Of a stretch of DNA of 64,000 nt, positions 21,993-34,348 are shown piece after piece. Origin of the DNA: Ceratorhiza oryzae-sativae. Lineage: Eukaryota; Basidiomycota; Agaricomycetes; Cantharellales; Ceratobasidiaceae. Each line of letters starts with the position of its first letter. Within the stretch, counting starts at the first letter, position 1. The stretch spans positions 186,001 to 250,000 of the forward strand of contig JARWMV010000010.1 of NCBI GenBank assembly GCA_030998015.1, written 5' to 3'. A program made the translations under genes and the position numbers. The notes under the pieces are model-generated. The model saw nothing but the letters and a program-made list of their open reading frames with translations. It made no database searches and was not told where the DNA came from.

Positions 21993-24011
21993 ATGGATGA
22001 AGATGTGTTTGATAGTGTTACTTGGGAAACGCCCAGCTCTGAGCCCGTTCGTGATCCATATGACCCCAACTTCCAACCCTCGGACGCTCCAATAGCGTCA
22101 CCACCAGCACATAGATCATCTAGTGGTCCTGGTTATCGACAAAGTGTGGATTCGGCAGGCGACGCGGACGCGAGTACGCCCAAGTGGGGCGGCTATTTAC
22201 TCGTCGAGGTCAAAGACCCAGTGAAGGAGCTTGATGGTACGAAAGACGTATATATATCGTATCTGGTCGAAGCCCGAGTAAGTTTTCTTCTACTCCGGTG
22301 TTTTATATACTTATCTTTCACAGACCAATCTAGCAACGTTTACTCAAACCAACCCTTCTGCTCGCCGTCGCTTCCAAGACTTCGTTTTCCTTCGAGAACA
22401 TCTTGCCAGAGATTTTCCAGCATGCGTGGTGCCACCTTTACCAGATAAGCACCGCATGGGTTAGTGTTATATCTCTCGTACACTTTCTCTATGAATTACT
22501 AATTTGGGAACCATTAGAATATATAACTGGTGACCGATTTGGGCCTGAATTCGTTGAGAAGCGACGGTTCGAGTGAGTAGAGGAACAATGGCTGGATAGC
22601 ACTTTTACTCATTATTCGTAGCTTGCACCGATTCTTGGTTCGGCTAGCTCGCCACCCAACCCTCCAACGTAGTACTCTCATCCGTGAATTCTTCGAATCG
22701 ACTGAATGGGTAAGCCCCTTTGTCCATTCCACGAGTTTAATATTAACGTTTTGACTCTATTCTATTCAATCATCTCTCGCGGCACAACGCTCCCCACGTC
22801 TAAAAACTCGTGTCTACCTCGCTCTCTCGCTGCTGCCTCAACTAAACGCCTAAATCCTACGGCCAACCACTTATGGAAATAGAACGTCCAAATGCATCAG
22901 CATCTGGCTCATCCACCGCACCCGGATGACCAAAACCGCTCGCCCACCTCACCTGCAAAAATTCTCGACGCCGTATCAGATACGCTCCTCAACGCTTTCG
23001 CTCGCGTACGCAAGCCAGATGATCGGTTTGTCGACATGCGCGATTCGAACGACCGATTCATCGAGGCGCTGACCATCCAAGAACGCCTGTGGGGCCGAAG
23101 TCGGTCACGCATGATTGGTGAGTTGTAGGAACTGTCATGGATCAACGAGCTCGTTCTTCTGCGTGGACGCTGCGTGGTTTTTGGTTCTGGATCGAACAGC
23201 CTTCGGGACACGTGCTTTGAACTTGAGTAACAAATGACGTACATTTTTATTTTACAGATATGTCGGCCGACTATCATGATCTTGCTATAGCTGTCCAAGG
23301 ACTCGGGTTCCTAGAATCAGGAATTACAGACCCTTTGAATCATTTCACCAACACTCTGCTCGAGTTTTCTACCATCCTTAAACATAACGTGTGTATCTTC
23401 TATTGTTGTAACTCCGCTAGCTCCTCACCCTTATTCAACAGGCTCATTCCACAACCGACCCTTTCCTCTCACACCTCCATTCGCTTCATCAGTATGCTCA
23501 AACCCAACGTGCCGTACTCCGCTTGAGAGATCAGAAGCAGCTCGATTTCGAAGAACTCTCGGATTATCTCTCGGGTGTGACCGCTGAACGTGATAGGCTC
23601 GCGGCGATAATCAGCGGCAGAGCGGGGACCAGAGTGGGACTTGGGCAGTTCCTTCGCGAAAAGGTTGATGCGCTTCGGGGGGCAGACGATGACCGGAGTC
23701 GAGTGGAAAGGATGCACAAGTTGGATAACAAGATTCGAGAAGTAAGTATTTCGATTAACCTGTTGTTCAAGGCACTTATAACGTATCATCTGTCTTAGCT
23801 TGAGGATGCAGTTACCAATGCTAACGAAGTATCTGATGCTTTCAGTGACGAAACCCTTAAAGAGCACGCCATTTTCCAGCATGCTCGACGGGCCGAGATG
23901 AAAGAAATGCTCGGCAATTTAGCTGATGGGCAAATTGAGATGTACAAGGCGTCAATGGAGGAATGGGACAAGATCATCCCAATCCTACAGCGCATACGCG
24001 TGGATGTTTAG
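21993..24011 (+). CDS. SNX4: Sorting nexin SNX4/Atg24-type (PX-BAR)
   Basis: From the ATG at 21993: MDEDVFDSVTWETPSSEPVR, an acidic leader, then a PX domain: WGGYLLVEVKDPVKELDG, KDVYISYLVEART, NPSARRRFQDFVFLREHLAR, DFPACVVPPLPDKHRM, EYITGDRFGPEFVEKRRFDL and HRFLVRLARHPTLQRSTLIR. RRFQDF and PPLPDKH are the phosphoinositide-contacting motifs. The C-terminal half is a BAR-like coiled coil: DSNDRFIEALTIQERLWGRS, DLAIAVQGLGFLESGITDPL, LRLRDQKQLDFEELSDYLSG, AAIISGRAGTRVGLGQFLRE and QIEMYKASMEEWDKIIPILQ. Known role: endosome-to-Golgi recycling, retromer-independent SNARE retrieval and selective autophagy (Atg24). All exon joins are in frame. Convergent with RPB2, with 143 bp between stop codons. Confidence 0.9.
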
Positions 24012-24154
24012 AACGAGCAACAAGGCTGTGTGCTAGTATCTGCACGTTCCTTGGGCAGATGCATGTTTTCACCAATACAACTCTAAACGCAGACAGCACG
24101 TATTATAAAGCGAGGGAATTAATTGTACACGGGACAAAAATCAAAAATGCCAGA

Positions 24155-27100
24155 TCAACGAACGCGCCCGGTAGAAGTGGAGTATAAGCGGGCTGCAATG
24201 TTCATGCTTTGCAATTCCTGTAACGAGCAGTTAGCCTCAAGCAACTTAAGCCTCATCGGATACGTGCCTGAATGAGAAGTTTGGCCGCGTAAGGAATATG
24301 CAATTGTGAGATTGCAACTTTGTTTTTGCAAGCACGACACTGGTAAGAAGAAAGAAGAACGAAAACGAATGAGCAAGGGGCAAACCGAAAGAATCAGCCA
24401 AACTGACCTCAAAGGTTTGTTTCTTGAGATTTGCGATTGCGGTAAGACCGCATCTAGGAACAAATATGTTACTATAGGCGCCCAAGAAAAGGCCGGAATT
24501 CAACGCACATATCGCAAACATGTAACCTGTAGGCGTCACTGGCTTCAAACAATCGTTCCTTCAAGAATCCTGCGATACCATGTGAAATCATGCAATCGCG
24601 CTATGCCATGATACACTAATTAGACATACAGCCAAAATCCATGATGGATTCGAGGGACTTACCTCCATTTCTCCGAAACGAAGCCCTCCGTCGCGACTAC
24701 GACCTTCGACTGGCTGCCTCGTCAAAATTTGCACAGGCCCACGAGCACGCGAGTGGATCTTGTCGTCGACCATGTGTTTGAGGCGTTGGTAGTAGGTTGG
24801 GCCGAAATAAACCTGTGCCTGTAGTTTTTTGCCTGTATGCCCGTGGTACATGACCTCTAGGCCACGCGATTGATAGCCCTTCTGCTTCAACAGTTGCGAG
24901 ACGGAGTCGACCGTGAGTTCAGTGAATGGCGTGGCATCTCCTTCGTTTCCCAGCAATGTGGCGACCTTGCTGAGTAGACATTCGACCAAGTGACCAATGG
25001 TCATTCGGGAAGGGATGGCATGTGGATTGATGATAAGGTCGGGCGTAATACCTTCAGCAGTAAACGGCATGTCCTCCTGGCGGTAAGTTATGCCAATCGT
25101 GCCCTTCTGCCCGTGGCGAGAAGCGAACTTGTCGCCAGTCTGGGGGACACGTGTTGAGCGGACTCGAACCTTGACAAATTTATGGCCCTCGGAGTTCGTG
25201 GTGATGAGCACTTGATCGACGATACCATTCTCGGTACTCTTCAGAGGCGTGGACACATCTCGCTTAGTATGGCTACGCGTGCGTTGACCGAGTTCTTCAC
25301 TATCCGCCTGAAGAGGCGCCGTCTTCCCAATAATGATGTCCTCCCCAGTGACTCCAGTGCCAGGTGCAATGAAACCGTCACTTTCGAGTTTGTCGTACGT
25401 TCCATGCTTCATACGTAGGGTCGTGTCCCGTGTAGGTTTTTCGAATTCCTCGAGGTTCAAAACCCCAGCTTTCTTTTCGATGTCCATGTAGCTTCGATAG
25501 TACATACTGCGGAATAAACCTCGATCGATCGAACTCTGGTTCATGATAACTGAGTCTTCTTGGTTGTATCCGCTATAACATAGGATCGCGACAATAGCAT
25601 TCTGGCCGGCGGGAAGTTCTCGGAATTTGAGATACTCCATTGAGCGAGTGGTGGCTAGCGGTTTCTGGGGATAGTAAAGAATATTCGCCATGGTATCCAT
25701 GCGAATCTGGTAGTTGGTAAGGTAGATACCCATAGCTTGCTTGCCCATAGCCGACTGATAAGTATTACGGGGAGACTATTGATGCACGTTAGTTAGAGTT
25801 GATGGTCTATGTGAAGAAGACCTGCCTGATTGTGATCGGGGAACGGAATGATGCTGGCACAAATACCCAAAATCATACTCGGGTGGATCTCGCAATGGGT
25901 CCAAGTATGGATATTAGGGACGCTCTTGACGCGTGCTGTGCCCGACGGATCCCAGTCGGGGTCGTTAACGTTTGACATATACCCGCCACCCTCGATACGC
26001 CGTGAGTTCTCCAAATCGTCCGGTGTCATACTGATCATGACAGTCTCTTCCTCGTCGGCATCTAAAAGTTCGATGACGCCACGCTTAACCATCTGCTTCC
26101 ACTTAAACTCTTGCCCATCATCGTCCATGCCGTTCTGCAGCCATTCAATGTGCTTCTTCTTGAGAGTAAGTTTCTGCTGCTCGTCGACGATAAAGAGCGG
26201 GCGGCACACTCGGCCAGCATCGGTATAGAGTCGTAGTTCCCTCTCGCGGATGTCTCTAACGATGCTAACTTCGGAGTTGATGTGGTCCATGCGGCGTAGC
26301 CGATGTAGTGTCTTGACCAACTCGGGAGCCTCGCGATGGATTCCAAGCCAAACGCCGTTGACAAACACTTTGGTTGCGTTGCCGGGATTGGTTACGTTTT
26401 CTTCCAAGCTCTCCAAACCCCACTCCTCCAGAAACTCGATGACTGGTCCAGAGAGTGACCCGACGGAAATACATGACATCAACGCCAGGTTTTTGACGAG
26501 CCCACAGGCTTGACCTTCAGGAGTCTCGGCAGGGCATACCATCCCCCAGTGAGTATTGTGGAGCTGCCGAGGTTTGGCGATCTTGCCTTCCCGCCCCAGG
26601 GGGGTATTGCAGCGTCGCAGATGCGAAAGTGTGGATGCGAAGGTGTAGCGATTCAACACTTGGGACACGCCGGCCTTGGCCGACATAGACTTCTTCTGGT
26701 CGCCCCAGTTTCCTGTCGCCAGCGAATACTTCAAGCCGTTTGTAATTGTATTGGCTTTGACAGCCAGACGAAGCTGAAACTCCCGGTTCGATTCGACACA
26801 CTGTGGATGGAATGAATCGATCGACGGATGAGAGAATTAAGCTTGTTACTGACCTTTTGGAGATATCGGTATACGTCCTTGGTAAGCTTCCTAAATAACA
26901 TACGGAACAGACTAGCCAAAAGAGGGCCAGCGAGATCTAGACGCTTTTTGCCAAAGTGATCCCGATCGTCAAGCTCGCGGCGTTCCAGAGCAGCAAGGAG
27001 GAGCCGATGAATCATGTACCCGAAGAAAAACGCTTTCTTAGTTTCGGATCCTTCTGCCATAGAAATGTGGGGCAGCATCTCTTTCTGGAGGATCTCTTGG

Positions 27101-28456
27101 GCATATCGGAGTCGCTTCTCCTTGTTCAAACCAGTAGTAGTTCCACGAGAGCCAATAAAATCGAGGGCATTCTACCCGGACATTCTGAGCAGCTTTTTAA
27201 ACGGGTTCAAGTCACACTTACGATACGTTCCTGGATGACAAAACCTTCGTCGATGCAAGGCTTGAGCATTTCAACCATTTGAGAATCTTGCATATCATAA
27301 CAGATATGTTCGAGAATATCGCGATCTGAGGTTACACCAAGAGCTCGAAAAACTACCCAAATTGGAATGTCGTTTTTGATGTACGGAAGAGAGGCTCGAA
27401 TGACATTTCCAAGCTGGCGTGACATTAGCATTATGCTGTGTTTCCAAGATAGCAACATCACGTACCGTCTTGTCCTGGTTTCGGTGGAACATCTTGACTT
27501 GCATGGTACTAATCGTTTTGCCGCCCTTCTCGACTGCACTTCGAATTTCGCTCAAAAACGAGACAGGCGAAGGCTGTGCTTTGGCGAATACATAAACGTG
27601 GTTCCCGGCCATGCGTTCTTGTGCAATGAGGACTTTTTCCGACCCGTTGATAATGAAGTATCCTCCTTGATCGAGGGGACATTCGTTGAGGTCATAAAGA
27701 TCTTTGGACTCGAGACCTTTAAGGATACAGAACCCAGAGCGTATCATAATGGGGACCTGTTTTCAAAGAAACTCAGGATCAGGAGACGCGCTTTGGTAGC
27801 AAGCATAGCATACCTTTCCTATCCAAACTTTATCAGCTCGTTCAGCCTGCCCATCGCCCTCTGGCCGAAATATTGTTTCTCCGTTCTCATCTTCGTACCC
27901 ATGCAGAACGCGTTTTTCCATGTCAACATACAATGGTGCAGAATAACTGGAACACCAAGATAGTGAGCTTTTAGTGGGAGTGTTAACATCGTGTCGCTCG
28001 CTACATACGTTAAATTCCTCAGGCGTGACTCTTGAGGAAACACCGGGACAACACTTCCGTCTGCCTCGGTAATTGTAGGCCGGCTCAGGTAGATTTGGCC
28101 AAAGTGTATCTCATATCTTTTTGTAGCATCGTTTTCGGCCCCAGTGTGCTGATCGCTTTGGTCAAGTATGAGATCCGCGCTCTCATCAACAAGTTCTTGC
28201 ATCGTATTTTGCACAAACTCATCAAAGGAGTCGAGCTGCTGTCGTACAAGCCCCTTTTCGTCGAAAAACGATGTAATGATCGTCCAGCAATCTTCCTGGG
28301 TGATTTCATCATACTCCTCAGCGTCGTAGTCTACCTGTCCCTGATAGTCTCCATAATCTTGACTATAAGCACCATAGCCAGCTATAAAAGCAGCAGAGTA
28401 GGCCTTTAATTATTTTGGATGTACCCGAAGAAAAGAAACCACTGACCTCCACTCAT
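24155..28456 (-). CDS. RPB2: RNA polymerase II second-largest subunit RPB2
   Basis: First exon is only MSG plus one base (ATG at 28456). Exon 2 runs [55 protein letters not shown] and [20 protein letters not shown]. Later exons carry [64 protein letters not shown]-type substrate motifs [40 protein letters not shown] and [20 protein letters not shown] (active-centre lysines), [40 protein letters not shown] and [20 protein letters not shown]. The zinc-binding C-terminus is [18 protein letters not shown] and [20 protein letters not shown]. Stop at 24155-24157. The order of motifs is complete for this universal, essential nuclear enzyme and no frame breaks were seen. This locus is a standard fungal phylogenetic marker. 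Confidence 0.97.
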
Positions 28457-30466
28457 GTTCTTAGGAAAATAGAGGTGATTAAAAGCGACCAAAAGGCGAA
28501 ACTGTCGCGAATTACCGATGCAAGAGGAAGGAACAATCGATATAGACCTATCATTTTCACGTATAAACATCGAATTACTACAAATCCACGCATAGTCAGA
28601 TGGAACTCACAGAGCCCGAATTCACCGCCACGACAGAGTGTTGTGGAAACGAGCAGGAAAGGCAAAGTATCACGTGATGGACCACAACATAAATCAAATA
28701 ATTTTGAGAGGAATCGTTATTAAACCGCGTGTCTCATTTCTCAAACCCACAAAATTCCCGGTTGCTTCTCGTTGCACAACCCCTCAGAGTCGACGTGAAT
28801 GTATGTTACGCGTCATTGCAGTATGCAAAATCGCCCGATTTCAAATCTCTCAGGTCCAGTCAGCCCTGGATCCGCTCCGCTCCATAAGACCTCGACGGAT
28901 GGCCTCAACATTTGAACTCAGCTGGTCCTTGCGATCCTCTGTCTTGGATCTGGCAGTGAACTCTAAGAAAACTTTCATTGCATTTATCATCACAGATATC
29001 GTACGCTCGCGAAGAAGCAGTCGCTTTTAAGGTATACCGAGAACTCGCTACCACATAGTTCTGAAACTCATCTCTTGGCCACCCTTGCATTCTGCTATCT
29101 TACCTCAATCATTCTTGGATTGATTATCTTGAATGCTGGCTTCTCTCTGCATAAACCTAATTGCCTGCGGAAAAAAAAAAACCACTTGAGGTAAGAATGT
29201 CGAGCCACAAGTTCGATTTTAGAGCGCAGCCCAGCGATTTAAAACTCCGATTCCTCTTGTTGCTGAGGGCGTAAAGGGTCTTTGCGGCGAGGTCCGTGTA
29301 ATTTAGTGTCGCATACAATAAACAATTGGTCCGCCGGTTTCGTATAGAACGACCTCAAATCCCCCAAGCGGCCTACCACGACCTCCCTATTCGTCCCCTC
29401 TCTCGCACACCCTCGACATCCACTCTACTCTCGGGCGACCAATATCGAACTCCCTCCTTGCTCTATTGAATCCGAATGTTGGCCGCGTGTTGGGAACTAC
29501 CCTAACTACCGTCTTCGTTGTTTGGTCGAGTCGATCACCAGAATTTCGACTAAAATATTTTCTTTGATCTATTACGCTCTTTGCTTGAGAGGCATACTAG
29601 CGCCACTTGACTGGATTAGAGATTACGTTGTATTGTAAGGTGCGTAGAGGTGTCCAGAATTCCAAATATTGGAGTACATGCTGAAACGGCGCCGCCTGTC
29701 CATAATCACCCCCTGCTCCATCTTCGCGATTCTTTTGGTAGACCAGGGGCTTTCGTGCACTTTACAGTGCATCGATTTATTTCTAATTGGTCGTTTTAAT
29801 GAGGCAAGCCTACGCTTCAACGGGTGCCACAGGGCAAGGAGACACATCAGTTCTATGAATGACCATGCGTGTTGGTGTCGGTTCTGTTGGTCCTCGCTTG
29901 CCCCCTCTTCCTACTGTAATCACTGAGCTAAGACTGCCTCTAGGCACATTCTACTGTATACCGCTCCCTTCTCACCGCGTGACACAAACACAATGGCCAT
30001 AAATATTATATCTCCCTCATGCGAGCTTCATTGTGAACAGGCCCGAAGGACAGACAATGAGGAAAGAGTGGAGTTCAGATCGCTGAGTTCGAAAAAATGG
30101 CACGCACCGGGTCTGTATGAAGTGACAGTGATGGGGGCAAATTGAGAGTGAGGCAGCGGACCAGCTTCGCCAACGCTCGCCCTCAACCTCAGTCAATCGA
30201 ACCCAGCCCGCGCGAGAGCAGGGGTTGCCTCGACTGGGTAGCAATCGGGCTACTGTTCTCGATAGGCCAGCTGCAACCCCTATCCAGACCAGTGAGTTCA
30301 CACACACACTTTATTCGCTGCGATGCTAGGCCGATGTATCCTCTGAGTTGACTGAAACTACATCCGGACGGTCAGATCTACAAATATATCGTACTACCAT
30401 CCATTTCGTCACCCGTCTGACCCTCGCCTATCCTATTGAAGCAAGTGTAGATCTGCGTCTGCAGTA
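28457..30466. other. Long intergenic stretch, no recognisable gene
   Basis: About 2 kb between the divergent RPB2 and zinc-finger-like genes. Open frames here (for example 28638-29030) show no conserved motif. An A-run sits at 29171-29182. A pyrimidine-rich zone at about 29380-29470 may be promoter or 5' leader. Nothing else supported. Confidence 0.4.
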
Positions 30467-31467
30467 ATGTCACAAGCCCCCCAGGCAGCAACTGGGAAAG
30501 CGGCTCCTAAACCTGAATCGGGTAGGAATAGCGATTCCGATGACGCCAAGAGTAAGTATTACTAGGTATATATGCATTTGATAGTGTTGGAGCTTACTAT
30601 CTTTTCAGATGACAACAGTCAAACATCCGAGAAAGTCCTAGGCAAGAGACGCGCGCGTACGCCACCAGAGCCCACAGTTGAGCCTCAAGACGAAGAAGAG
30701 TCTCTTAGTGACGCTGACGCTGACTGGGAACCCGAGTACGACGTCGAAACAGACCTACCGAGCGCTACCGAAGCTTCCGCCCCGAAATTTGCACGTCTTA
30801 CCTCGGAGCCTGAAGAAGATCATCCCACCCAACGAGCATCACCCCAGCCAGGGCCTAGTACTACGCGAGGTGCCAGAGGCATCAAACCTGTTCGTCGACG
30901 AACCCCTCGGACTCGAGGGTCAGGTCAAGAGGGATCCCCAGGCCTAGATTCGCTGCCGTACGAAGCCCCGAGTTTTACATGCAACTGGAGGCCGCTAGAG
31001 TACCCCAATGACCCGCCATGCTTGGAGTCATGTACGCGTCTGTCCGATCTCCGTCGCCACCAACGGCCCCATTTTGAACTCGATTTGGACTATGCGAAAA
31101 AGCATTTAGATGAAGATGCGGTAGCTAAAGCCCAAGCCGCCATTGATAAGTGTGCTGGACGTGGACAGTCCTTTGCCTGTGAAGTTTGTGGCAAAGTTTA
31201 TTCTCGACTAGACGCAGTGGCTCGACACCGCCAGCAGCCCCAAGGCAAACGGTGCAAGTACGTATCCGGTGTCCGTGTATATTCATTGGTGACAATGTTA
31301 ACCACGCTCTCAGTATCATATACAAGCAAAGGAGAGCAGCCGAAAAACGTGCTAGAGGCGCCCAAGAGGCTGAAGAAAAAGCAGGAGCAGAACAAGTCGA
31401 AGAAAAGGGGGAGAATAAGGATGAAGAGAAGGACGAAGAGAAGGACGAAGAGAAAGATGAAGACTAG
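30467..31467 (+). CDS. Zinc-finger-like protein with acidic/basic low-complexity flanks
   Basis: Three exons. The N-terminus MSQAPQAATGKAAPKPESGR and the acidic EPQDEEESLSDADADWEPEY are disordered, followed by RGIKPVRRRTPRTRGS (basic, AT-hook-like). Then a Cys/His region: FTCNWRPLEYPNDPPCLESC, LSDLRRHQRPHFELDLDYAK, and GQSFACEVCGKVYSRLDAVA followed by RHRQQPQGKRCN. The latter is a C-x-x-C ... H ... C (C2H2/C2HC-like) finger. The tail is a run of KDEE repeats ending KDED at 31467. Likely a nuclear nucleic-acid-binding protein of a basidiomycete-specific C2H2 group. Introns at about 30551-30608 and 31258-31312. Confidence 0.6.
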
Positions 31468-31802
31468 ATCGAACCGTGGTGCGACGCTGTCGAGACGCGG
31501 TCATCCATCCACTCATAACCAGGAACCACCCCAGGTTTGTTTAACATAAATATCGTTTATCACTATCATATATATGTATGCATAGTTGGAAGTCCTTCGA
31601 ATTGATCAGCAATTCATCACGTGAATGCAGTGGTTTCTTTATTTGCGTGTACGGCCTTGAGGTATTTTCAATAACCACAGTCTAAGAAATCTTCGTTGCA
31701 TCCCTCCGTTGTGGCTGGTTCTTTGTTTCAGACGGCTTGGTGGCTGTGCATTATAAGCAAGCAGTCCCGCCCTAAACCCATTGTGATTTTGATGATGATT
31801 TA

Positions 31803-31845
31803 TGACGTCACGCTCGATGACGTGCCAAGAAGGGCTGTATATAAA
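31803..31845 (+). promoter_or_regulatory. CRE palindrome and TATA box before the LEA-like gene
   Basis: A perfect TGACGTCA palindrome lies at 31803-31810 with a second TGACGT half-site at 31818-31823, and TATATAAA at 31838-31845, 66 bp before the ATG at 31911. TGACGTCA is the known site for ATF/CREB-type bZIP factors, including the stress regulator Atf1 in fungi. The spacing supports a stress-inducible promoter; this is inference. Confidence 0.5.
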
Positions 31846-31910
31846 GATGGTCTCGGGTTCACCTCGACTACCATACACCTATCTGTCAATAACAGCCGAA
31901 GGCCTGAAAT

Positions 31911-32882
31911 ATGTCCGACGCTGCTACCGCTGGTGTACAAACCGCTGTACGGCACGGAGTGAGTGCTGATTTATGTCAGGTTGTATCGTTATTAACCCAA
32001 TCGAACATCAGGCGCGCCAAACAAGAAGCCGAAGCTACCAATAACAAGGCTACTTCTGCCGCATCCGGAACCCAAGATGACTTCCAGTTGAAGGTAATGG
32101 CATTCACAAAGTCGAGCCGGTCGAGGCTAACGTCATGGTGATTAGGTCGATGCAGCAGCCCAGGAGGTCCACGCCAAGAAAGAGGCTGCTGTATCGGAAG
32201 GAAAGGCCGATGTTGAGCAAGCCAAGGCTGCGGCGACATCCTACCTCGACCACCCGTGGGTTGGTCGGCACGGCTCTCGAAACAGCCCAGTCGTACGTGG
32301 TTGCTGGCCAGGAGCGCCTCGGAGCCGCGACTACCCACTCGACAGCTCACGTGAAGAGCACAGGACCCGAAGGGCCGAAAGAAGGCGGGCTCACTAATAC
32401 TCTTAGTGGTGTCGCTATATCGGCTTTAGAAACAACCAAAGGAGTACTCGCCACCGCCCAGGATAAGCTCATGGCTACAGGCCAGGCTGCTAAGCCTCAC
32501 GGAGAATCCCCCCAAGCCACTGCTCAGTCCCATATCGATACTGCGTCCACCACGGTCAAGCCTCAAGTCGAAGCTGCTCAATCAACCGTCCAGCCTCGTG
32601 TCGATGCCGTGAAGCAATCACTACCTGATTCGGCTAACAGTTCTAAACTTTCGTCAACTACACCAGCCTCGGCCACTGAGCCCCCCGCTCCTGCTACTGA
32701 CACCAACCCAACTACTTCTCCCTCGACATTTCTTACCCGGCTCAACCGAATATCGAGGCTCACCACGTGACAACTGAGGCCAGCGCTGCGCCGAGCGGGT
32801 TGACGACAAAGCCGTAGAGAAACTGGTTGACAATCTGGCGGCAACCAAGCTAACCGACGCTGCACCCGCTTCTACAGCCTGA
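31911..32882 (+). CDS. LEA-like hydrophilic stress protein, frame-disrupted
   Basis: Starts MSDAATAGVQTAV. Following segments are Ala/Lys/Glu/Gln-rich and repeat-like, as in LEA/hydrophilin proteins: AKQEAEATNNKATSAASGTQ, VDAAAQEVHAKKEAAVSEGK, ADVEQAKAAATSYLDH, then in another frame GLVGTALETAQSYVVAGQER, ALETTKGVLATAQDKLMATG, VKPQVEAAQSTVQPRVDAVK, and in a third frame VDDKAVEKLVDNLAATKLTD ending at 32882. The tandem TA-x-x-x-VVA / TTKGVLATAQDK helices are LEA_4-like. Frame changes near 32255 and between about 32730 and 32815 have no plausible intron, so the copy is either decayed or carries sequence errors. The promoter (CRE plus TATA) looks intact. Known role of the class: protection in desiccation and stress. 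Confidence 0.5.
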
Positions 32883-34348
32883 CGCTTTATGGCGTTGAAT
32901 TGCATATATATGAGTCCAAGGGCTAGCTATTCAAACCTATGAGTTTAATTTCTATTACTGTGTATAATATTGAAATGTTTGTATGAACTGCCGCGAGGCA
33001 ATATTGCATCCTGAGTGGGAATGAAACTGTTTGCGACCGAAGCGTACAAAACGGCCATGCTCTTCTGTTGATGGGTATTCTTAAGATCAGATTGCCATAT
33101 GTCACAATCTATTTACCTGACTATATGCGCAATGACTAACTCTTTTGAAACTGCTTTTCAGGCTACAATAGGTTCAAGACCAGCCAATAAATGCAAATAT
33201 ATGCGGCTTTATACTTCACATTAAAACATCCACCACCAAGTTATTTGATCTTGCATCATCCAAAGGCGGGATCCGAACACAACGGTGTGTGCCAACATCA
33301 ATCATTACACGACTATATCGAGTACCTCCAGCGGTGCTAAGAGAAACACCAACACGTGACAGTCACAAACACCCCAGAAGCGGGCGATGTTGTTGGTTTC
33401 TTACCCTGGTGCACTATTTGCCCTTGACCACTGGCGCACCCGTACTACGTGCTTTCTCCGGACTCGTCTGGCAACGTCTTCACGGCTCCTGAGCCTTCGT
33501 GCTGCTGCTCTACTCCTCAGTCTCGTGCTCATGGCAGGAAGCCAGTGCCAACTCCCTTTTCTGATGTCCTGCAAACTCAGGTTGTTCTGCTGAGCCGACA
33601 ACGACCATTTTGTCGCTAGCATCGAATTCTTCACACATGATGCCCAAGCCCCTTCAAGCCAACCCTCAGTTCTGAGTGTTCCGATTCGGGCCGCCCGTTT
33701 GCCACCCAGCCAAGTTTGGATATAGTTTGAGTATTTGTTGTGTCTCTTCCCTGCTTCTCCTCTACCGCCGGCCATGCCTACCTCCGGTCACCCTGGGGAC
33801 ACACACCATGTTCGATTCATCTCAATAGCAAGGCTTGATAGCAACTCAGTTTTCATCATCCTCGAGGCTCGACTGATCTAGATTGTGATACAAGACAGCC
33901 ATTCAATAGGTCTCCTCCAGATTTATTGTTCTCGCCGGGTCGTTTGTTCTTGTGGCAAACCCAGTTGAAGCTTAATCAACGCTATTTCTCGAAAGGAGTT
34001 CAAGTCTGAAAATTTGGCAAGGTTGAAATCATTTCACATTCCCTTGTTGATTTTTAACCTGATGGCTTGCGAATTGTACATCGTGCTGAAACCCTTTGTC
34101 TCAGCACTACTAGTTACAACAACACGTAATGGATGTACAAAATTAATGGTAAAGTACTATATCGAGTCCAGAGCGAACGTTGAGCTATCAAAACAAGCAA
34201 GATCATAAACACATTGAGCATAGTCCATGAAGGTTCATACCGCACAAAATCAAAGCGCATAGCAAGTACGAATCATGTCCATTGTAACGTATTCAGGAGA
34301 ACCAAAACAAAGGATAGAAGAGAATCTGTCAAGTAAACGAGAGTGACC
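32883..34348. other. Intergenic, no recognisable gene
   Basis: About 1.47 kb. The open frames present (33289-33775 on both strands) lack conserved motifs. Nothing identified apart from the 3' flanks of the converging genes on either side. Confidence 0.4.

Noticed and set aside
24588..24660. RPB2 ending at 24588 as the raw open frame suggests
   Set aside because: That frame runs into an intron; spliced exons continue through the CDICG zinc site to the TGA at 24155.
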